Translations under genes and position numbers: made by a program
In this document: positions 25,370 to 33,694 of the stretch, in pieces
Position numbering within the stretch: position 1 is the stretch's first letter
Layout: every line of letters starts with the position of its first letter
From: JAFEDN01 sp963795715
GTDB taxonomy: Bacteria > Pseudomonadota > Gammaproteobacteria > Coxiellales > Coxiellaceae
Length of the DNA stretch: 64,000 nucleotides
Assembly: GCA_963795715.1 (NCBI GenBank)
Contig: CAWCIY010000002.1
Span: 682,001-746,000 of the forward strand
Reading direction: 5' to 3'
Notes under the pieces: generated by a model
What the model saw: only the letters and a program-made list of their open reading frames with translations
What the model was told of the DNA's origin: nothing
Databases searched by the model: none

Positions 25370-26559
25370 GTATTCAATTAAATTTTAAAGAAAACCATTC
25401 TTTAACCATGGGCGTGGAATTAGAATTGCAATTAGTGGACTTGCAAAATTTTAATCTTGCTATGGAATCTAAAGACCTCATGCGGCGTTTGTCTGAGGTT
25501 TCTCATACTGGTGAAATTAAACCTGAAATCACTCAAGCAATGATAGAAATCAATAGTTCCATTCATTCCTCATATCACTCGTTATTAAACGAATTGCGCC
25601 AGTTACGAAATGTGATAACAGAACAAGCTTTTCAAACACATCTGGGCGTTTGCGGCGGAGGCGCGCATCCTTTTCAAAAATGGGCTGAACAGCGCATTTA
25701 CCCTTCCGAGCGTTTTGCCAGTCTATCCGAACAATACGGATATTTGGCAAAGCAATTTACTGTGTTTGGTCAACACATCCATATTGCCTGCGCTAACGGT
25801 GATGACGCCATCTATCTTTGTCATGCCTTTTCGCGTTACATACCCCATTTCATTGCTTTATCAGCTGCCTCCCCTTTTCAACAAGGTGTGGATACTTCCT
25901 TTCACTGTTCACGTTTAGCGATCATTAGCGCTTTTCCATTAAGCGGAACTCCGCCTTGGGTAACTAATTGGATGGAATTTACAGATTATTATCAAAAAAT
26001 GCTGCGATTAAATATTATCAAAAGCATCAAAGATTTTTATTGGGACATACGTCCAAAACCAGAATATGGCACCGTAGAAATTCGGATTAGCGACACACCG
26101 CTCACTGTGGATAAGGCAGCGCAATTAGCAGCCTACGCACAAATGCTGGCTAGATATTTATTGGCGCGACGCACTGATTTATCAAAAGATATTTATCTTG
26201 CTTATTTTACTAATCGATTTCGTGCAGCCCGCTATGGGTTCGATGCCGAATTAATTGATCCTTTACATGAAAATCACATTCCGATAGGTGAAGATATTTT
26301 ATTAACTTGCCGCCAACTTGAAAGCCACGCTGCTGTCTTAGAATGTCAGAATGCTTTAGAAGCCATTCGCAACAGCATTTATAACCGAGAAAATGGCGCC
26401 AACTGGCTGCGTTCTTGTTATAAAAAAATGCATTCACTCAGTGACGTCGTTAGAGCACAAGTTGAGCTTTGGAGCTCTAAAGAAAAAATTTCTTTGTTGC
26501 CTGCCCTGGATGAGATGGAACCTAGCCCACTCCTGCTCACCGAGGATTTAGCGGCATAA
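25366..26559 (+). CDS. YbdK-type carboxylate-amine ligase (GCS2 family)
   Basis: 397 residues, start overlapping the antiporter stop by 4 bases (ATGA), so translation is coupled. Motifs of glutamate-cysteine-ligase type 2: LTMGVELELQLVD, GEIKPEITQAMIEINS, GGGAHPFQKW, FGQHIHIAC, PEYGTVEIRISDTP. The family joins a carboxylate to an amine using ATP; YbdK has weak gamma-glutamylcysteine ligase activity, and physiological substrates are usually unknown. Context with membrane transporters suggests a role in osmotic or redox balance, as inference only. Confidence 0.85.
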   Translation: MSIQLNFKENHSLTMGVELELQLVDLQNFNLAMESKDLMRRLSEVSHTGEIKPEITQAMIEINSSIHSSYHSLLNELRQLRNVITEQAFQTHLGVCGGGAHPFQKWAEQRIYPSERFASLSEQYGYLAKQFTVFGQHIHIACANGDDAIYLCHAFSRYIPHFIALSAASPFQQGVDTSFHCSRLAIISAFPLSGTPPWVTNWMEFTDYYQKMLRLNIIKSIKDFYWDIRPKPEYGTVEIRISDTPLTVDKAAQLAAYAQMLARYLLARRTDLSKDIYLAYFTNRFRAARYGFDAELIDPLHENHIPIGEDILLTCRQLESHAAVLECQNALEAIRNSIYNRENGANWLRSCYKKMHSLSDVVRAQVELWSSKEKISLLPALDEMEPSPLLLTEDLAA

Positions 26560-26591
26560 CAGCAATCACTCTTACATAGGGAGAGCAAGTA

Positions 26592-26849
26592 ATGAACAGG
26601 GATAGTGATACTGATCCGCATGTCTTAAGGCTTATTGAAAATATTCAATATACAAAAAAAATTAAAGATGAGGTGGAAATTTTGTTAGAACGTAATAAAG
26701 CGCACAATGAGACTCTTCAGCTAATCAATGAATTGAAAAGCGATAAACCCTACTACACAGATTATTTATCTCCTCATAAGCTCGGTGACACCAACATAGC
26801 ACTGTTAGCGGATTTTAAAGCTGGAAAATTGCGTACGCGACTTGAGTGA
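26592..26849 (+). CDS. Mini-copy of the downstream LRR protein (internal deletion)
   Basis: 85 residues. The first 20 (MNRDSDTDPHVLRLIENIQ) match the N-terminus of the next gene, and the remainder (NETLQLINELKSDKP, LGDTNIALLADFKAG) matches its middle segment (STLRLIDQLKSDRPP, FGDANIALLVDALLE). It thus lacks the first LRR block and everything after about residue 340 of the large protein. It looks like a duplicated paralogue reduced by deletion. It has its own ribosome-binding site (GGGAGA). Whether it is expressed is unknown. Confidence 0.5.
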   Translation: MNRDSDTDPHVLRLIENIQYTKKIKDEVEILLERNKAHNETLQLINELKSDKPYYTDYLSPHKLGDTNIALLADFKAGKLRTRLE

Positions 26850-26906
26850 ACCATCAGATAATTTTACAATGTAACATTAACCATTAAAAAATAAGGAGAA
26901 CTCATA

Positions 26907-29018
26907 ATGAATAGGGATAGCGACGCTGAACAGCACATTTTAAGACTTAAAGAACATATTCAGGATGCAAAAAAAAATCCTAATAAAAGTACGTTAAATC
27001 TTAGTTGGTGTCATATTACGGATAGTGATATTTTAGATTATATTGCTGCGGAAATCGGTAACCCTCAATTTAAATCAATCAAACTCAACTTTAATAAAAT
27101 CAGTGACAAGGGTGCACAAGCCATTGCTGCCGTGCTTAAAAAAAAGCAGGAAATTTGGGATATTGATTTATCGCATAATCAAATGGGTGATGATGGTGCA
27201 CAAACTTTAATTCAAGCGCTTGTAGATCGAAACATTAGCCACTTGGATTGGTCAAATAATCAAATCGGTGATATTGGGGCGCAAGCTGTAGCGGAATTCA
27301 TTGAAAAAAATACCCGATTAAAAATCTTGAACTTAAGCCATAATAAAATCGGTCTTTCCGGAATACAGGCTTTGGCTGATGTACTGGCTAAAAATCCTCG
27401 TCTAAAATTCTTCAATTTACAAAAGTTCAATGTTGAGGATAGTAAAATTTGTCGAACAGGCTCAACTATGATCGCTCAAGCGTTAACAAGCAATTATCAT
27501 CTGGAAACATTATACCTCGATGAAAACTCTCTTGAAGATACTGATGCTAATGTGTTCGCCAACCTACTTAAAATAAATAGAGGTCTTAAAACTTTAAGCT
27601 TATTAAATGAAAAAATGACTGATGTAGGTCATACTGCTTTAGTCACTGGTTTGGAACAAAATCAAACGCTTGAAGAATTGAATATTTTTTATGATGATCA
27701 ATGGCATCCGCTGAATGATACACAGAAAAAACTTAAATATGCCATGAAAACACGGTCGGAATATATTCATGCACATAACTCCACTCTGCGATTAATTGAT
27801 CAATTAAAAAGTGATCGCCCACCTACTAGCTTACAACCGTACCAATTTGGCGATGCCAATATAGCATTGTTAGTAGATGCTCTTCTAGAGACAAAGAATC
27901 AAACGGTTAAACAGTTATATTTTTATAATCAGCAAATCGTTGCTGCTGGTGGGGCTGCTCTTGGGCGCTTATTAAAATTTAATCACACCATTTTGGAAAT
28001 AGATATTGCAGGTAACTCCTTTAATTATTCCGGTTGGAGTTGGTTAATGCACGGGCTCGCTAAAAATCATAGTGTGAGAATTTTAAAGCTTGGACATTGT
28101 ATGGCTAACTTGTATGGCCTGGTATGCGGTTCTCCTAACCAAGAGCTCGCAACGATGCTTGCAGAAAACGACACTCTCCAGAAATTGGACCTGCAATATG
28201 ATTGCCTTGGCGAATACGGCGGAGAGTATATTGCCCACGCACTCGAAAAAAATAACTCTTTACGCATTTTATCTCTGGAATGGTGTCATATTAAGGATCA
28301 AGGCGCTAAGGCTCTGGCTCAAGCACTGCAAAATAATAAGGGATTAATAGAACTCAATCTACAGACCAATGATCTTACGGATGCAGGAGTAATAGAGTTG
28401 GCAAAAGCTTTAGAAATCAATACAACGCTACAAAAGCTCAGTCTTCAATCTAATCATTTCGCGGCAGCTGGCGCCAAGGCCTTGGCTGATATGCTCAAGA
28501 AAAATCGTTCACTCACTGAGCTTAATCTAAAATGGAATATCATCTATGATCAGGGCGGCCTGGCATTAGCGGAAGCTTTGGAGGTCAACACACATCTGAA
28601 AAGTCTCCTTTTATATAATCACGGCATTGAGTCAGCTGCTGCTAAAATTTTAGCAGGTGTATTTAAGAAAAATAATACCTTGCAACAATTATCGTTATAT
28701 CAAGAGCCTCGATGGATAGATTCCAGCAAAAATAATCCTGAACATGCCGCTATTCAAAAAATGCTTACTAAAGGAGAAAAGAGAAATCAAGTTCTTGCCG
28801 CGTTCACTTCTTGCCTGCAATCTGACTTGCCTTTCGTGCTGATACATCTCATTGCGGCTTACTATAGCAAACATGTCATTCCTCATCGAATAATTATTAA
28901 AGATGAAATCAAGACAGCCGCAACGTTTACACTAATGCCACCCCCTGCTGTTGCTGGCAGACATGTTAACATTAATAAAAGGAAAGTCGACCAAGTAGAA
29001 GGTGTTACCCTGACATGA
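26907..29018 (+). CDS. Large leucine-rich-repeat (RNI-type) protein
   Basis: 703 residues, AAGGAGA ribosome-binding site. Two blocks of ribonuclease-inhibitor-type LRRs: about residues 30-290 and 320-610, with units such as IWDIDLSHNQMGDDGAQTLI, IELNLQTNDLTDAGVIELAK and LQKLSLQSNHFAAAGAKALA. A linker near 285-325 (NSTLRLIDQLKSDRPP) is duplicated in the preceding mini-gene. The C-terminus after about 620 is non-repetitive with a hydrophobic helix (FVLIHLIAAYY). No signal peptide. LRRs of this type mediate protein binding and are frequent in secreted effectors of Legionellales. The partner is unknown. Its stop overlaps the GIY-YIG gene. Confidence 0.75.
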   Translation: MNRDSDAEQHILRLKEHIQDAKKNPNKSTLNLSWCHITDSDILDYIAAEIGNPQFKSIKLNFNKISDKGAQAIAAVLKKKQEIWDIDLSHNQMGDDGAQTLIQALVDRNISHLDWSNNQIGDIGAQAVAEFIEKNTRLKILNLSHNKIGLSGIQALADVLAKNPRLKFFNLQKFNVEDSKICRTGSTMIAQALTSNYHLETLYLDENSLEDTDANVFANLLKINRGLKTLSLLNEKMTDVGHTALVTGLEQNQTLEELNIFYDDQWHPLNDTQKKLKYAMKTRSEYIHAHNSTLRLIDQLKSDRPPTSLQPYQFGDANIALLVDALLETKNQTVKQLYFYNQQIVAAGGAALGRLLKFNHTILEIDIAGNSFNYSGWSWLMHGLAKNHSVRILKLGHCMANLYGLVCGSPNQELATMLAENDTLQKLDLQYDCLGEYGGEYIAHALEKNNSLRILSLEWCHIKDQGAKALAQALQNNKGLIELNLQTNDLTDAGVIELAKALEINTTLQKLSLQSNHFAAAGAKALADMLKKNRSLTELNLKWNIIYDQGGLALAEALEVNTHLKSLLLYNHGIESAAAKILAGVFKKNNTLQQLSLYQEPRWIDSSKNNPEHAAIQKMLTKGEKRNQVLAAFTSCLQSDLPFVLIHLIAAYYSKHVIPHRIIIKDEIKTAATFTLMPPPAVAGRHVNINKRKVDQVEGVTLT

Positions 29019-29362
29019 TCTTAAAATCAACGTCATATTTTGTTTATCTTCTGGAATGCAGTAATGGCAATTATTATACTGGATATACCACCGATCTGGA
29101 GCGCCGGTATAAAGAACATCGGGAAGGTTCCGCTAAATGCAAATACACCCGCAGCTTTCCACCGCTCCGAATTGCCGCACATTGGCGGATAGAAACCGAT
29201 TTGTCCGGGATATTAAAAATTGAAGCTGCCATTAAACGGTTATCAAAAATAGAAAAACATAAACTCTGTCAAAATCCCGCCACTCTAAATAACGTATTAA
29301 GGGGGTCAACAGAACACCATTGTGCGACGATTTTTTCTTTGATTTCTCACGGCGTTAGCTAA
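29015..29362 (+). CDS. GIY-YIG nuclease-like protein (YhbQ/UPF0213)
   Basis: 115 residues. The N-terminus YFVYLLECSNGNYYTGYTTD contains the GIY-YIG core (here VYLL and YTGYT), followed by the conserved arginine in LERRYKEHREG and the KCKYTRSFPP stretch typical of the YhbQ family. Homologues are small single-domain predicted nucleases. The start overlaps the LRR gene stop by 4 bases (ATGA), suggesting coupling, although the functional link is unclear. The last 20 residues are non-conserved extension. Confidence 0.8.
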   Translation: MILKSTSYFVYLLECSNGNYYTGYTTDLERRYKEHREGSAKCKYTRSFPPLRIAAHWRIETDLSGILKIEAAIKRLSKIEKHKLCQNPATLNNVLRGSTEHHCATIFSLISHGVS

Positions 29363-29500
29363 ATAAGCAAAGGATAGTATCTGAAACCCCAGAGAGCAAG
29401 CTCTCTCCACACGCGTGCCAAACCCGACTAAAAAAATTTGGCCTGGGCTGGAACCTTTGTTAATATATCCCTGCCCTCAGTGGGATATTAAAGAAGAAAT

Positions 29501-29542
29501 GTAACTACTTGCGCCTTTGCCTGTTTAGGAGCGAGTAGTTAC
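29501..29542 (+). promoter_or_regulatory. Long hairpin in leader of the TIR/U-box operon
   Basis: GTAACTACTTGC (29501-29512) can pair with GCGAGTAGTTAC (29531-29542), a 12-bp stem with one G-T pair and an 18-base loop. It lies 30 bases upstream of the U-box gene start. Another weaker hairpin (TTAATATATCCC with GGGATATTAA, 29459-29491) precedes it. There is no run of T after the stem, so it is not a typical terminator; a leader-RNA regulatory role is possible. Confidence 0.4.
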
Positions 29543-29572
29543 GTAGAAATTTAGTTACAGGGAAGAAAAGCT

Positions 29573-32500
29573 ATGAGTAAATTGCACTCTATAACCTATG
29601 AATCGCCAGAGCTAATTGGGTTAAAACAAAGGGAACAACCAACCCTCCTTGGCGAACAATTAATCCTCTTAAATGAATTTTTACGCAATATAAAGACCAT
29701 GGTTGATGGTCAGGCATCGTTACATTTAAAACATCTCGACAAAGATCAACGGCGATTATTAACTCAGCCTCGGGTATTTATTAGCCATGCTTTGGAAGCC
29801 AATTTAAGCTTACTTCATCAATTGATTGATGATTTGATCAAAGCAGGGTTCATTCCTCTGTGTAATATTCAACGTATCAATGGAAACTACTGCAGAGACC
29901 AGACGCTTTTGGATCTCCAGGACAGTCAATATGTGCTATTGACCGGCACCCGCCAATACGCCGAAAGGACCAAATTCGGCAGCCATGACAACCTCCGTCG
30001 GGAGCTTGATTCTGCGTTAAAAAAATCTGAAAAAAGTACTGATTTTATCTTACCGCTCATGATCGAGGGCGATTACAGTACAATTTTTCCTGGCGTCAGT
30101 AAATTTTTGATTCAGGATTGCCGGTCCTGGTACTCGTTAGAACAACATCAATGGCAATCCCTGGAGGATTACATAAAAACGCTGACTCAATCTCAACCAT
30201 TGGGAATTCTGCCCCGGCTTTTAGGTTTAAATCGCAACGATGATTATCCTCAATACCGGCAGGCTTGTCTGGAACTATACCAGTCTCTTCAGGAGACATT
30301 GATGCGTGAATTAAAACTCCTCAGATGGCGGCATTTAAGCATCGATGATCTGGAATTTGAAAAAGAACTGAAACAGTTAAGACAGCAAAAATATGTAAAG
30401 GAATCGAAGTATGATATTGAAAAATTTATGATGCAACAATCGGGTAGAAAATCCGGATGCCTCACCATGGAACAGTATCTGCTTATGTCAGTCGCCCTGG
30501 GAATAAAAGGGGTCTGTGGCGTCAGCCTCCCATTCATTCAAGGGCTGATGCCGTTCGGGTCGATTCAAAATTCAGGCAAGAAAAAAATTGATTCTCATCA
30601 AGATATTCCATCAGAAAAATTTTTAATGGAACGGATATTACCCCATTTTTTAGAGACAATTTTTAATTCAAAGGATTATCCATTTTCTATTCTTCAGGAA
30701 CTGCTCAGTTTTGATGATTATTCGTCTAACGCGAATACTGATGAACTGGACGAAAAAATAGAAAAGTATCTTTCCTGTCCTATCACCTATAAAATTATGA
30801 AAGAGCCGGTCACTACTTTTACCGGCCTCTATACTTATGAACGCAGGGCCATTGAAGAATGGTTTAAAGTAGGTAGGGAAACTGAACCTATGACTGGTCA
30901 AACATTACGAAATCTAACGCTTCGTCCGAATAAGTTTTTGCTCGCCGCTATTTCAGATTTTGACACGTTAAAGTTAGAGCAGAAAGAAACGGAAAAAAAT
31001 CTAAAAAATGTTAAATTAAAGATTTTTCCTTTTAGCGCCGTGATTAAAGAATTAGAAAAAAAATTAGGCCAGGAATTGGAAAAAGAAATAGAACAGGAAA
31101 TATCAGATGGAGAATTGAAAAAAACAGATTTTTTATTTCTCCAACAAATATCATTGACACCAATTTCAACGCGGTTAATGACCCGTTTATCTTTAAACCG
31201 AACATTTTTAAAATATGGTGAATTCTTAAAGGAACTATTACCTTTTTTAGAAGAATTTAGCACGTTGAAAAATAAAATTTTTAAAATTGAAAAAGAAAAG
31301 GAATCTTTATATGACAGATTGAGGTTTCAGAATAAAGAATACCTGAAGCAGAATGAATCTAAAAAGAACAATGAGTATAAGCTTGATAAATCATCTTCGG
31401 TTAATTTTTTTAGAAATGATTCGATATACCATGACAAAGACAGACTCGGTTTACCTTTATTAGATTTGACCGTTGAAAAAAACTACAATAAAATCATAAA
31501 AATCGTGAGCGAAAGATTAAAAATTAACGAATTTATAATTAAAAGAGGGATTCTTTTGTATACCACTGCAACTCAATTAGCTGAAATTAAAAATAAAATG
31601 ACGCAGGATATTCGACGTACGAATTTTTTAAAATTAAATGAAGATTATATCCATTTAGAAAATGCTTTATTGGAAAAATTCCATCCTTACGAATTGAAAA
31701 ATGAATCTAGCGATTATATCAGCACTAATAAACTCCTGACTCGTCAATTATTTGCTTCATTGAAATACTTAATAGAGATGGCTATTGCAAAATATCCTCA
31801 TTGGTTGAGAAAGAATACATTGAAAATTCTTAATTTAATTAATAAACTGGGTGCTAATATAATTTCAGCGAAATTTGAACAAAATTTTTCAGTAATCAAA
31901 TCGCTCATCAAATCCGGTGAAGAATATTCAGCCCGTAATTTAAATAAAGTTAATCAGTCAGGCAACGGAAGATATTCAATTGATGATATTGAACTGTATC
32001 AGGGATATTTATCTTTGATTGCAGAAAATTTGCAGTATTTTCCAGATATCATCCAAAAAAATAAACTTATTCAAAACACCAGCGGTTTTATTATTCAGCT
32101 AGATAAATTTTTTGATGAAACCAGCGATGATAACGACCTGGCGCTATGCTCTTTTTTAGAATATAAACGTAACATTAAACAACGTTTTGTACAAAATATT
32201 TGTGATGATTTTGCTATTAATCAGATATACACCGATCAAATTCAGGTAATCAATGAAACCTTGAAAAAAAATGATCTTGATGATAAAACCAAGCGGGAAT
32301 TAACGGCAAATAGGGAGAGGCTGATTTTAAAACAGGAGCCATTTATGTCCAGGCAAAAAAAATTAGAAAATCGTGAAGGCGCAATGGGATATCAACAAAT
32401 TATGCAAAAAAAAGCAGTCATTATCGAAGGGCTTGAATTGCAAAAACAGTTGTTGGCATTACGTCAGGATTTTGTTAGTTTGAATAATAAGATTAGCCTG

Positions 32501-32860
32501 TTTTTTATAACTGATTCTATCATCAAAATTAATGATTCTCTCAGGGAAATATTAAATAGATTACTGGATAAAATGGTTGCTCAGGAACTGGAATCGAAAC
32601 AGCTGGGAAATTTATCGAATACTATCATTGAAGTCAAAAATATTATGAAGACAATCCTTGAGATTCTCAATCAAGCGATTCCTCAAAAACAGGCAAGTTT
32701 GGGAACCAGTAGTCTTACCAAAATGTCGCTTCTAACTTCGGATGGGCAAAACAGTTTTATGATCGAAATTAACAAGCATATCGAACAAATTGTTGGCTTA
32801 TTAGTAAAGTCGATTTTTGCTCAAGAACATTCCTCTAATCTTCAACTAACAGTCAATTAA
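29573..32860 (+). CDS. TIR-like plus U-box protein, host-directed effector candidate
   Basis: 1095 residues, first gene of a three-gene unit. Residues about 66-175 form a TIR/SEFIR-like domain: RVFISHALEANLSLLHQLID, then LQDSQYVLLTGTRQYAER, and NLRRELDSALKK with E144 at the position of the NADase glutamate. A conserved tail follows (QPLGILPRLLGLNRNDDYPQ). Residues about 395-465 are a U-box: YLSCPITYKIMKEPVTTFTG, TYERRAIEEWF, TLRPNKFLLAAI, the fold of eukaryotic-type E2-binding ubiquitin ligases. The remaining 600 residues are helical and coiled-coil rich (EKELGQELEKE-type runs). Bacteria lack ubiquitin, so the U-box points to action in a eukaryotic cell. No Sec signal; a type IV secretion substrate is plausible. 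The TIR assignment is from pattern and is less certain than the U-box. Confidence 0.7.
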   Translation: MSKLHSITYESPELIGLKQREQPTLLGEQLILLNEFLRNIKTMVDGQASLHLKHLDKDQRRLLTQPRVFISHALEANLSLLHQLIDDLIKAGFIPLCNIQRINGNYCRDQTLLDLQDSQYVLLTGTRQYAERTKFGSHDNLRRELDSALKKSEKSTDFILPLMIEGDYSTIFPGVSKFLIQDCRSWYSLEQHQWQSLEDYIKTLTQSQPLGILPRLLGLNRNDDYPQYRQACLELYQSLQETLMRELKLLRWRHLSIDDLEFEKELKQLRQQKYVKESKYDIEKFMMQQSGRKSGCLTMEQYLLMSVALGIKGVCGVSLPFIQGLMPFGSIQNSGKKKIDSHQDIPSEKFLMERILPHFLETIFNSKDYPFSILQELLSFDDYSSNANTDELDEKIEKYLSCPITYKIMKEPVTTFTGLYTYERRAIEEWFKVGRETEPMTGQTLRNLTLRPNKFLLAAISDFDTLKLEQKETEKNLKNVKLKIFPFSAVIKELEKKLGQELEKEIEQEISDGELKKTDFLFLQQISLTPISTRLMTRLSLNRTFLKYGEFLKELLPFLEEFSTLKNKIFKIEKEKESLYDRLRFQNKEYLKQNESKKNNEYKLDKSSSVNFFRNDSIYHDKDRLGLPLLDLTVEKNYNKIIKIVSERLKINEFIIKRGILLYTTATQLAEIKNKMTQDIRRTNFLKLNEDYIHLENALLEKFHPYELKNESSDYISTNKLLTRQLFASLKYLIEMAIAKYPHWLRKNTLKILNLINKLGANIISAKFEQNFSVIKSLIKSGEEYSARNLNKVNQSGNGRYSIDDIELYQGYLSLIAENLQYFPDIIQKNKLIQNTSGFIIQLDKFFDETSDDNDLALCSFLEYKRNIKQRFVQNICDDFAINQIYTDQIQVINETLKKNDLDDKTKRELTANRERLILKQEPFMSRQKKLENREGAMGYQQIMQKKAVIIEGLELQKQLLALRQDFVSLNNKISLFFITDSIIKINDSLREILNRLLDKMVAQELESKQLGNLSNTIIEVKNIMKTILEILNQAIPQKQASLGTSSLTKMSLLTSDGQNSFMIEINKHIEQIVGLLVKSIFAQEHSSNLQLTVN

Positions 32861-32872
32861 AAGGAAATTTTT

Positions 32873-33679
32873 ATGAAAATGGTCCCTGCCAATTTTACAA
32901 AGACAAGTGAATGTATCAGAAAGTATTACGACGAGCTCAAGCCTCAAGTCCTGGAAATTAAAAGCACGGATGAAGTTGAAGGATTAAATCCAATATTTTT
33001 GTGTATGATAGAATTAACTGATCTTTATCTAAAAATTAAAGATAATAATGGCTGGCAGGATGTTATTTCAGACCGGGAATGGAATTTATCCTTTCCGTTT
33101 TGCCATTCTTACACCAACCTGTCGATTTTTAATTCTGAAATAGATTTCCTGATTCAAAAATATGAAGAGATTTTTCCAAGCCACAGGAGAACTAAAGATC
33201 AGGAGGATATGATAAAAAATCTATCCATCTTAAAATTAGTTACCAAAGATACTCCTTGCGCACTGTCGGTGCTGGATGAAGCGCCTGGATATCCTTTCTC
33301 AAGAGAAGAACAATATCGACAGGAATATCGATTAGCGGATAAGGCTTATGTTCGCCTTGATAACGTTTCTTCTCCGCTTTTGTATTTAAATTTAAAAACA
33401 GCAACGCCCCCAAAAAATGTAGAAATTCCTGTCGATGAAAAGAAATCCCTGAATCAGGCGCTTGAAAAATTTGATGAGGCTGTAAATATTCCTTTTCTAA
33501 AAACTCAATCCATACGAGGCAAACTTTTATCCCGGCAAGACCTGAACGATTTAGCAACTGCGCTGGGTAAAGATAACCCGGAGCGAGGCACCAGGATTAC
33601 CCAGCTTACAGATTTTGATATTGATGATGCCAATTGTCTGGAAAGATGTTGGGGTCGAAAGATGTGTACTATTCTTTAA
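32873..33679 (+). CDS. Unknown protein ending in a CaaX prenylation box
   Basis: 268 residues, 12 bases after the U-box gene, with AAGGA upstream, hence cotranscribed. No recognised domain. The sequence is soluble and acidic/helical, and ends RCWGRKMCTIL. The last four residues CTIL fit the eukaryotic CaaX rule (Cys, two mostly aliphatic residues, Leu), which favours geranylgeranylation, and a basic residue pair precedes it. Several Legionella effectors use host prenyltransferases through such boxes. Bacterial proteins rarely end this way by design, so the terminus supports a host-membrane location. Other features: LNDLATALGKDNPERGTRIT near the C-terminus. Confidence 0.55.
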   Translation: MKMVPANFTKTSECIRKYYDELKPQVLEIKSTDEVEGLNPIFLCMIELTDLYLKIKDNNGWQDVISDREWNLSFPFCHSYTNLSIFNSEIDFLIQKYEEIFPSHRRTKDQEDMIKNLSILKLVTKDTPCALSVLDEAPGYPFSREEQYRQEYRLADKAYVRLDNVSSPLLYLNLKTATPPKNVEIPVDEKKSLNQALEKFDEAVNIPFLKTQSIRGKLLSRQDLNDLATALGKDNPERGTRITQLTDFDIDDANCLERCWGRKMCTIL

Positions 33680-33694
33680 AGGAAGTTTCATATT

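Noticed and set aside
29363..29500. Candidate known structural RNA (6S, SRP or tmRNA) before the effector operon
   Set aside because: Hairpins are present, but conserved sequence blocks of these RNAs were not found.
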